Source: a virus. Taken from it: 31,476 nt of DNA. Below are positions 27,037 to 31,476 of this stretch, one piece after another (the stretch's first letter is position 1; every line of letters begins with the position of its first letter). Made by a program: the position numbers and the translations under genes. Under the pieces are notes generated by a model, which was not told the DNA's origin, made no database searches, and worked only from the letters and a program-made list of their open reading frames with translations. Location of the stretch: positions 1 to 31,476 of the IMG/VR virus record IMGVR_UViG_3300032220_000675; one strand, 5' to 3'.

Positions 27037-27441
27037 CTACCTAATTTCAATAGTTTTTGGTAGTTTATCTTCTGGGATCTGCTTCTCAAGTTTGATATCT
27101 AAGATACCGTCCTTGAATTCAGCCCCAACAACTTCGACAAACTCAGGAAGAGTGAAGATATCAGTGAACTTGCGAGCAGCAATTCCCTTATGTAGATACT
27201 CCGCACCCTCTGGTAACTCAGCGTCCTGCTTCTCGCCCTTAATTGTAAGTTTGCGATTGTCTAGCGACACTGAGACATCATCCTTAGAGAACCCAGCCAA
27301 AGCAAATGAAAGAATGTACTCTGTGTCATTTAGTTTGACTTGATTGTAAGGTGGATAGTTTGTTGTTGTTGTTACCTTCTGAAAATTTGAGAAGGTATTG
27401 AAAAATGGATCATTAAAAAGATCCAGTGCTGTTTTTACCAT
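27037..27441 (-). CDS. Hsp20/alpha-crystallin small heat shock protein
   Basis: A 134-residue small chaperone. The NYPPYNQVKLNDTEYILSFALAGFSKDDVSV segment and the closing IKLEKQIPE match the alpha-crystallin domain. Hsp20 proteins are common in phages, where they may protect virions or proteins during assembly. GAAAGGGG precedes the ATG. The promoter is at 27499-27527. Confidence 0.9.
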   Translation of the reverse strand: MVKTALDLFNDPFFNTFSNFQKVTTTTNYPPYNQVKLNDTEYILSFALAGFSKDDVSVSLDNRKLTIKGEKQDAELPEGAEYLHKGIAARKFTDIFTLPEFVEVVGAEFKDGILDIKLEKQIPEDKLPKTIEIR

Positions 27442-27498
27442 GTTATTCCCCTTTCAAGCGAATAAGTTAATTCCCCCCCATACTGGGCAGGTATAAAT

Positions 27499-27527
27499 AT
27501 TATAGCATAGAAAAGCAGGCCTGTCAA
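27499..27527 (-). promoter_or_regulatory. Promoter of the hsp20 gene
   Basis: On the minus strand TTGACA (27522-27527), spacer 17, TATAAT (27499-27504). A leader with GAAAGGGG follows. Not leaderless, unlike most genes of the middle region. Confidence 0.7.
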
Positions 27528-27553
27528 ATAAACAGACCTGCCAATCTAATGGT

Positions 27554-27832
27554 TTACTTCTTTGCTGATGCTTTCTTAGCAGGAGCCTTCTTAGCAGCCT
27601 TCTTGACTACTTTAGCAGATCTAACTGCCTTGTCTACCTCATCAACTGAAGGCATCTTTCCAAATGCCAAGTCATTAGGGTTTGCTGCTCTCAATGCTAC
27701 GGGGATTAGTGCTCCAAGTAGTGAGTATGCTAGTGTCTGTGGATCTGTAACTCCAGAAGCATACATTGCTGTTGCTGCTCCAAGTACTGATCTTCCGTAT
27801 GACGCCAGTGCGTTTTTGATTTGTTGATTCAT
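27554..27832 (-). CDS. Conserved phage protein with Lys/Ala-rich tail (92 aa)
   Basis: A 92-residue protein. Residues 1-50 (ALASYGRSVLGAATAMYASG, SLLGALIPVALRAANP) are mildly hydrophobic and conserved in freshwater phages, sometimes suspected to be holin-like. The tail (KKAAKKAPAKKASAKK) resembles histone H1-like tails. AGGAGGAA precedes the ATG. Function uncertain. Confidence 0.65.
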   Translation of the reverse strand: MNQQIKNALASYGRSVLGAATAMYASGVTDPQTLAYSLLGALIPVALRAANPNDLAFGKMPSVDEVDKAVRSAKVVKKAAKKAPAKKASAKK

Positions 27833-27842
27833 AATTTTCCTC

Positions 27843-28001
27843 CTAGGATATTATTTTTGTTAGTACTGTAAAACCAATCCATAGACCAATAATTCCTGCG
27901 ACTCCCGCAAAAACTGGTGGGGCTGGGACTGGCAATTTGAATGCAGCAAATACTACACCACATCCAAAACCTGTTAATGTTGATAACAAAACATCTTTCA
28001 T
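27843..28001 (-). CDS. XapX domain membrane protein
   Basis: A 52-residue protein: MKDVLLSTLTGFGCGVVF, then LPVPAPPVFAGVAGIIGLW. The PVPAPPVFAG block is the XapX (DUF1427) signature. Two hydrophobic spans. Bacterial XapX proteins are small membrane proteins of unclear role. Overlaps the gene upstream by ATGA. Confidence 0.75.
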   Translation of the reverse strand: MKDVLLSTLTGFGCGVVFAAFKLPVPAPPVFAGVAGIIGLWIGFTVLTKIIS

Positions 28002-28162
28002 TGATAACCTTTTTCAATTAAGTCTTTATAGTGAACTACGCACACATCTATAATGTTAGATTCAGTAGCGTATATTTTTTCTGCTTCAAGTTCACAGCCC
28101 AATACATGGCATGAATAAAAAGCATCATATGCCAGATCTTCGTATGACTTGAATTTGATCAT
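27998..28162 (-). CDS. Hypothetical protein (54 aa)
   Basis: MIKFKSYEDLAYDAFYSCHVLGCELEAEK... with C18, C23 and C41. The stop and start overlap both neighbours by 4 nt (ATGA), which places it in a compact operon. Function unknown. Confidence 0.6.
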   Translation of the reverse strand: MIKFKSYEDLAYDAFYSCHVLGCELEAEKIYATESNIIDVCVVHYKDLIEKGYQ

Positions 28163-28557
28163 GTTTCTATTTTACCATAGTCCTCTGGTAGAATGCTTTT
28201 AATTACTTTATACCCTTCAATTATGGACAGCCTTTGCTGCTCAATCAATATTGGAGAGGCATATTTTTCTAAATAATCAATCACTGGTCCAACATCATTG
28301 ATAAAACTATTAATCTTTTCCTGTGTAGTTTCAATATAAGTATAAGCCCAGTCACGAGAATCTGAAATAAATTTTAAAAAATCCTCATTAAATTTTTCTT
28401 TATCTGTTTTTGCCTGTGCTTCTTGCGCTTCTTGGAGCATAAAGAATTCAAGAGTTTGAGCAAGTATTTGTATATTTTTTTTCTTTTGAATATAAAAAAG
28501 AAAAGCAAATGTTGTTGATAAGACTGATAATATAACTAAGGCTACCGTTTCAATCAT
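28159..28557 (-). CDS. Membrane-anchored coiled-coil protein (132 aa)
   Basis: An N-terminal hydrophobic segment (residues 4-22) is followed by a charged, Gln/Glu-rich coiled coil (40-95). The plan is typical of small phage inner-membrane proteins. No known enzyme domain. Confidence 0.6.
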   Translation of the reverse strand: MIETVALVILSVLSTTFAFLFYIQKKKNIQILAQTLEFFMLQEAQEAQAKTDKEKFNEDFLKFISDSRDWAYTYIETTQEKINSFINDVGPVIDYLEKYASPILIEQQRLSIIEGYKVIKSILPEDYGKIET

Positions 28558-28799
28558 AATTCCTTTCCACCCTCTCGAACAAGAAGAACAATTGCACCAT
28601 TATCTTCTAATGCTTTTTTAACACGAACCATATACTCAATTGCCTGTCTTTTTAATTCTACCGTTTCTAATGACATGAAGTCTTTTTCTTTTGCTTTTAC
28701 TGTTATAAAATGATCATTATCTATAATCTGTAAAGAAAAATTATTTGGGCAGTAAAGTTGAACAGACCTAAAGGCTCTTTTCATTGCATCTGTGTACAT
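28554..28799 (-). CDS. Hypothetical protein (81 aa)
   Basis: An 81-residue mixed alpha/beta protein (LQIIDNDHFITVKAKEKD, then a helix, then AIVLLVREGG). Overlaps the next gene by 4 nt. Function unknown. Confidence 0.6.
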   Translation of the reverse strand: MYTDAMKRAFRSVQLYCPNNFSLQIIDNDHFITVKAKEKDFMSLETVELKRQAIEYMVRVKKALEDNGAIVLLVREGGKEL

Positions 28800-28800
28800 A

Positions 28801-29082
28801 CTACTCCATTGTTAATGATTGCCAAGTCATTCCCCAATCGTCTTTGTTTTTGTGGCTGGCAAACTCTTTTGATATTTCACCATTCTCTAAAAATACTCCA
28901 CCCCAAACACCCCACTCTTTGCCTGAAATCCCAACAGAAAAACAATCTTTTCTTACTGGACACGAAGAACAAAGTGCATCTATTGCTGGCCTTAACGACT
29001 CACTTTCTTCATACTTTTCAAAGAATAAATTTGTATCATAGTCTAAGCAAGAAGCATTATCTTTCCATTTAAATTTATTCAT
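28801..29082 (-). CDS. WhiB-like iron-sulfur transcription regulator
   Basis: A 93-residue protein with C12, C38, C41 and C47, the four [4Fe-4S] ligands of WhiB proteins, followed by GVWGG (58-62). WhiB proteins are limited to actinobacteria and their phages. They bind the host sigma factor and regulate genes. Phage WhiBs can change host division or superinfection. A cluster sensitive to oxygen or NO would fit the redox theme here. Confidence 0.9.
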   Translation of the reverse strand: MNKFKWKDNASCLDYDTNLFFEKYEESESLRPAIDALCSSCPVRKDCFSVGISGKEWGVWGGVFLENGEISKEFASHKNKDDWGMTWQSLTME

Positions 29083-29295
29083 TTAGATCACATACTTGTC
29101 AGGGATTTCCCATCCTTGATTAGAAGGAATAAATTCTTTTTTCATTTGCCATTTATTATTTTTGTATACTCCAAATTTTGAGTAATAGGCTTTCTCTGAA
29201 GGAAATGTCTCAACTACTGTCCATCCGTTCCAGGATAGTTGTCTGTGCTTATTCACTATTGATTCCATAGTGGATAAAGATTTAACTATTTTCAT
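29083..29295 (-). CDS. Conserved actinophage protein (70 aa)
   Basis: A 70-residue Trp-rich protein (NGWTVVETFPSE, SNQGWEIPDKYVI). This type recurs in actinophages. Function unknown. First gene of the minus operon that includes whiB, with a promoter at 29344-29372. Confidence 0.7.
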   Translation of the reverse strand: MKIVKSLSTMESIVNKHRQLSWNGWTVVETFPSEKAYYSKFGVYKNNKWQMKKEFIPSNQGWEIPDKYVI

Positions 29296-29343
29296 TATCT
29301 TTCCATTCTGTTGATGTGCTAAAGCACAGGTGTCACATATTAA

Positions 29344-29372
29344 AGTCTATCAGCCATAACAACTTATGTCAA
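29344..29372 (-). promoter_or_regulatory. Promoter of the whiB operon
   Basis: On the minus strand TTGACA (29367-29372), spacer 17, TAGACT (29344-29349). The 49-nt leader contains the palindrome GTGCT-AA-AGCAC (29316-29327), a possible operator. Confidence 0.65.
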
Positions 29373-29378
29373 GGCTGG

Positions 29379-29729
29379 TTAGAAATTATATACGTTTGTA
29401 TTTATATTATTTAATTTTGATACATGAACAATTTTTGATACTGGCTCTTTTGGGTTAGACAAAAAAACAAAATGATCAACTTGTAATATGTTTTCTTGCA
29501 TCCATTCTGGAGTAACTTTAATAAACTTAATAGACTTTCCTCTTGACTTCATTCCTTTTTCTGATAAGTTTGAAAACTCCATTGCCATCATGCTAATATT
29601 GTTTGGTCCTGCAGAGTATACATGAAAAACCTTATCCTCTTCTTTTAACTCAGAAAGGGCAACGGCCATTGATCTAAGGAAGACATTGTAGTTATCAAAA
29701 CTACTTGTTCCCTGAACCCCTACTATCAT
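29379..29729 (-). CDS. Rossmann-like (SLOG-type?) protein (116 aa)
   Basis: MIVGVQGTSSFDNYNVFLRSMAVALSELKE and FHVYSAGPNNISMMAMEF resemble the nucleotide-binding loop of SLOG/YspA-type folds. No catalytic motif is sure. It overlaps the gene upstream by 29 nt. Family call is tentative. Confidence 0.5.
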   Translation of the reverse strand: MIVGVQGTSSFDNYNVFLRSMAVALSELKEEDKVFHVYSAGPNNISMMAMEFSNLSEKGMKSRGKSIKFIKVTPEWMQENILQVDHFVFLSNPKEPVSKIVHVSKLNNINTNVYNF

Positions 29730-30117
29730 CGTTAATCCCTTCTCGTAATTTGTCCATTATGAACAACATCTTATCTAATTGTACCTTATCCATACTGATT
29801 GTGTCAACTTGCTCTGCAGACTCTTTATCAATAAGTTCATTAACAAGGGGGGCTTTATAAAATATATTATCTTTAATCCAATAGGCATTATTTTCAACAA
29901 TAATAACCCTTATGTTGGTTTTATCATGATGAACTTTTGACTGAGATCTAACATTTAATTTTCTTGAATTTTTTTTGCGATTGCTGTACCGATATTGAAG
30001 CATTGATTGGCTAACAATAATAGGCTTATTATTTCTTTCTCTATTCCTTAGCACATATACATAAAAAAGCAGCACAATAGTCACTACTGTCCCGATAGCA
30101 CCATATAAGTTATTCAT
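29701..30117 (-). CDS. Membrane-anchored protein (138 aa)
   Basis: A hydrophobic N-terminus (residues 5-22) is followed by a very basic region (NRKKNSRKLNVRSQSKV, 45-62), then a mixed C-terminal domain. The plan suggests a membrane-tethered protein that contacts nucleic acid or lipid. No family recognised. Confidence 0.55.
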   Translation of the reverse strand: MNNLYGAIGTVVTIVLLFYVYVLRNRERNNKPIIVSQSMLQYRYSNRKKNSRKLNVRSQSKVHHDKTNIRVIIVENNAYWIKDNIFYKAPLVNELIDKESAEQVDTISMDKVQLDKMLFIMDKLREGINDDSRGSGNK

Positions 30118-30141
30118 TAATACTCCCAGATATCAAGTATA

Positions 30142-30471
30142 TCAGTTTTTATTAAAAAGAACCTTGATTATTTCTTCTATGATTACTCTTTCATCACTTG
30201 GTAAAGATTTTATAGCCATGGAATCAAAAGATTTTGGTCCTAATTTTACTAAAGGATCTTTATTTGTTACGTCCATGTTAAGAAAACCCTTTTCCCAAAG
30301 TTTTAAAGTTATATCTGAAAAGTATATTGATAGTTCATCGCTAAGTTGAGCATCTATTTTCTTAAGCCTTTCTGTAGGCTTGTATAGTGACTCACCAGTT
30401 TCAGAATCTTTTCCTGCAAACTCTAGGCCTCCATTTAAAATTAAATTATCGACAATGTCAAACTCATCCAT
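30142..30471 (-). CDS. Hypothetical protein (109 aa)
   Basis: Starts MDEFDIVDNLILNG at 30471, overlapping the upstream oxygenase gene by 8 nt. Longer in-frame starts run far inside that gene. Acidic, mostly helical. It is probably translated together with the oxygenase. No family recognised. Confidence 0.6.
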   Translation of the reverse strand: MDEFDIVDNLILNGGLEFAGKDSETGESLYKPTERLKKIDAQLSDELSIYFSDITLKLWEKGFLNMDVTNKDPLVKLGPKSFDSMAIKSLPSDERVIIEEIIKVLFNKN

Positions 30472-31087
30472 TAGTCCACCCAGTTTGAAATTTAACTCTA
30501 TTTTCCCAAAACCCAGGAACAATATATTTTTCTCCAGATAGTATGGTGTTTGATTGATGGAAATATGGTTTTCTTGATGGGAAAACAACAATGCTTCCTG
30601 GAGTTGGTTTTACAATAATGTCATGATCTGGTAATTCTATCTCTCCGCCTGTATAATCGTCATTTAAATATAAGACCACAGACACAGTTTTGCCTTCATC
30701 ATCGTCATGGGTATCCGTATGCTTGCCCATCATGCTACCAACAAAATACTTACTAATAGATAGTGGGCAGAGCATTCCAATATCTAGCCCTGGATGCATA
30801 GACTCATAGTCTTTTGATACAGCAATAATTGAATCTGTAATTTCTTTTTCAATTTCTCGACACTCAATGTATGCTGGGTGGGCTTTATTAAATAAATGCT
30901 CACGAATCATTTTTTGTTTTCCAAATGCATAATCTGACTGATAGGCTGTCCAATCAGCCCACTTGCTTACTCCAGTATCTTCTCCCAGTAGGTGATCAGT
31001 GGCTTCTATTTTTTCAAGAAGTTCTTTAGGGTTTTCAATAACATTTTCATAATAATAAACATGCTTTTCTAAAATATTTCTTTTCAT
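30464..31087 (-). CDS. 2OG-Fe(II) oxygenase
   Basis: A 207-residue protein with H123-T-D125 and H177 for iron. The 2-oxoglutarate position is a lysine, K187 (SGEKYIVPGF), instead of arginine. TGGEIELPD and KPTPGSIVVFPS mark the core. It overlaps both neighbours by 4-8 nt. It is the only oxygenase in the late minus block. Substrate unknown. Confidence 0.85.
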   Translation of the reverse strand: MKRNILEKHVYYYENVIENPKELLEKIEATDHLLGEDTGVSKWADWTAYQSDYAFGKQKMIREHLFNKAHPAYIECREIEKEITDSIIAVSKDYESMHPGLDIGMLCPLSISKYFVGSMMGKHTDTHDDDEGKTVSVVLYLNDDYTGGEIELPDHDIIVKPTPGSIVVFPSRKPYFHQSNTILSGEKYIVPGFWENRVKFQTGWTNG

Positions 31088-31476
31088 TTTCCAGACTTCT
31101 TTCTTGCCTTAGCCAGTGCTACAAAATCTTTAACCTTAGTATCTCCAAGATATCCCCATGCATAACCATCATTGATCATCATGTCATTAAGAGACACTGT
31201 GTCTCCATTGATATATACCCAGCCTAAAATGCGACCATACTTTTCAGATGAGTCCATCTTCTCAGTCTTAATTACAACAGACTTAGCATCCTTTAGAGAC
31301 TTCTTTAGGTATTCCTTGGCTTCAAGTCCAAGAGCCTTCTCTGCAAGATCCTTTGTGCGAGACTCAGGGGTATCAATACCAGCCAATCTAACACGGGATG
31401 CAAACAAAATATCAAACCCTAAATCAATAAGAACGTCAATGGTATCTCCATCTACTACGTTCTCTACTTTTCTTAC
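31084..31476 (-). CDS. Thermonuclease (SNase) family protein, partial
   Basis: The 5' end runs off the window, so at least 130 residues are visible. VVDGDTIDVLIDLG, RVRLAGIDTPESR and EKYGRILGWVYI carry the SNase active site (Arg and Glu in RLAGIDTPE, Arg in GRILG). It would cleave DNA or RNA with Ca2+. A secreted or host-DNA-degrading role is possible. Its 3' end overlaps the oxygenase gene (ATGA). Confidence 0.85.
   Translation of the reverse strand, partial: VRKVENVVDGDTIDVLIDLGFDILFASRVRLAGIDTPESRTKDLAEKALGLEAKEYLKKSLKDAKSVVIKTEKMDSSEKYGRILGWVYINGDTVSLNDMMINDGYAWGYLGDTKVKDFVALAKARKKSGK

Noticed and set aside
27829-28017. 62-residue minus frame in the XapX region
   Set aside because: Another minus-strand frame (27843-28001) gives a recognisable XapX protein with ATGA coupling.
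28758-29072. Plus-strand frames opposite whiB
   Set aside because: The minus strand has a clear WhiB with all four cysteines. These frames are shadows.

Overview
This window looks like part of the genome of a low-GC, tailed actinobacteriophage. The evidence for an actinobacterial host is a WhiB-like iron-sulfur regulator, a DUF932 protein, a protein resembling mycobacteriophage GP88, and many short proteins of types common in actinophages. The AT-rich composition and the gene mix (Hsp20, XapX, several 2OG-Fe(II) oxygenases) suggest a freshwater host such as Nanopelagicales, but this is inference. No capsid, portal, terminase, tail or DNA polymerase gene is recognisable, so this is an accessory or early region.

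Layout. From 1 to about 7.5 kb, all genes are on the plus strand. They form short operons of small overlapping proteins, ending with the DUF932 gene and a tRNA-Asp. The gaps between these operons share a modular upstream region: CACGTG, one or two TTATCCACA (DnaA-box-like) sites, a TGTGA-N6-TCACA palindrome of the CRP/GlxR type, and a sigma-70-like promoter. A small hairpin with a conserved loop repeats just after genes. From 7.7 to 11.5 kb there are more small plus-strand genes, then a non-coding stretch with DnaA boxes, TTACGA motifs and GGTTTGA repeats. From 11.6 to 27 kb the genes are on both strands, mostly singly transcribed. This part is rich in Fe(II)/2-oxoglutarate oxygenases, cupins, zinc-ribbon mini-proteins, two glutathione-peroxidase-like genes, an ahpC-ahpD pair and four tRNAs. 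From 27 to 31.5 kb nearly everything is on the minus strand: Hsp20, a XapX protein, membrane proteins, WhiB, another oxygenase, and a thermonuclease cut by the window edge.

How the genes fit together. The standout themes are: (1) seven double-stranded beta-helix 2OG-Fe(II) oxygenases plus two JmjC/cupin-like proteins, one fused to a CDGSH iron-sulfur domain, alongside peroxide-detoxifying enzymes, which suggests a phage investment in iron and redox chemistry; (2) at least two dozen genes with a -10 hexamer almost always exactly 6 nt before the ATG, so their mRNAs should be leaderless; (3) shared operators that could tie early operons to host CRP/GlxR and DnaA. Functions of most small proteins are unknown.
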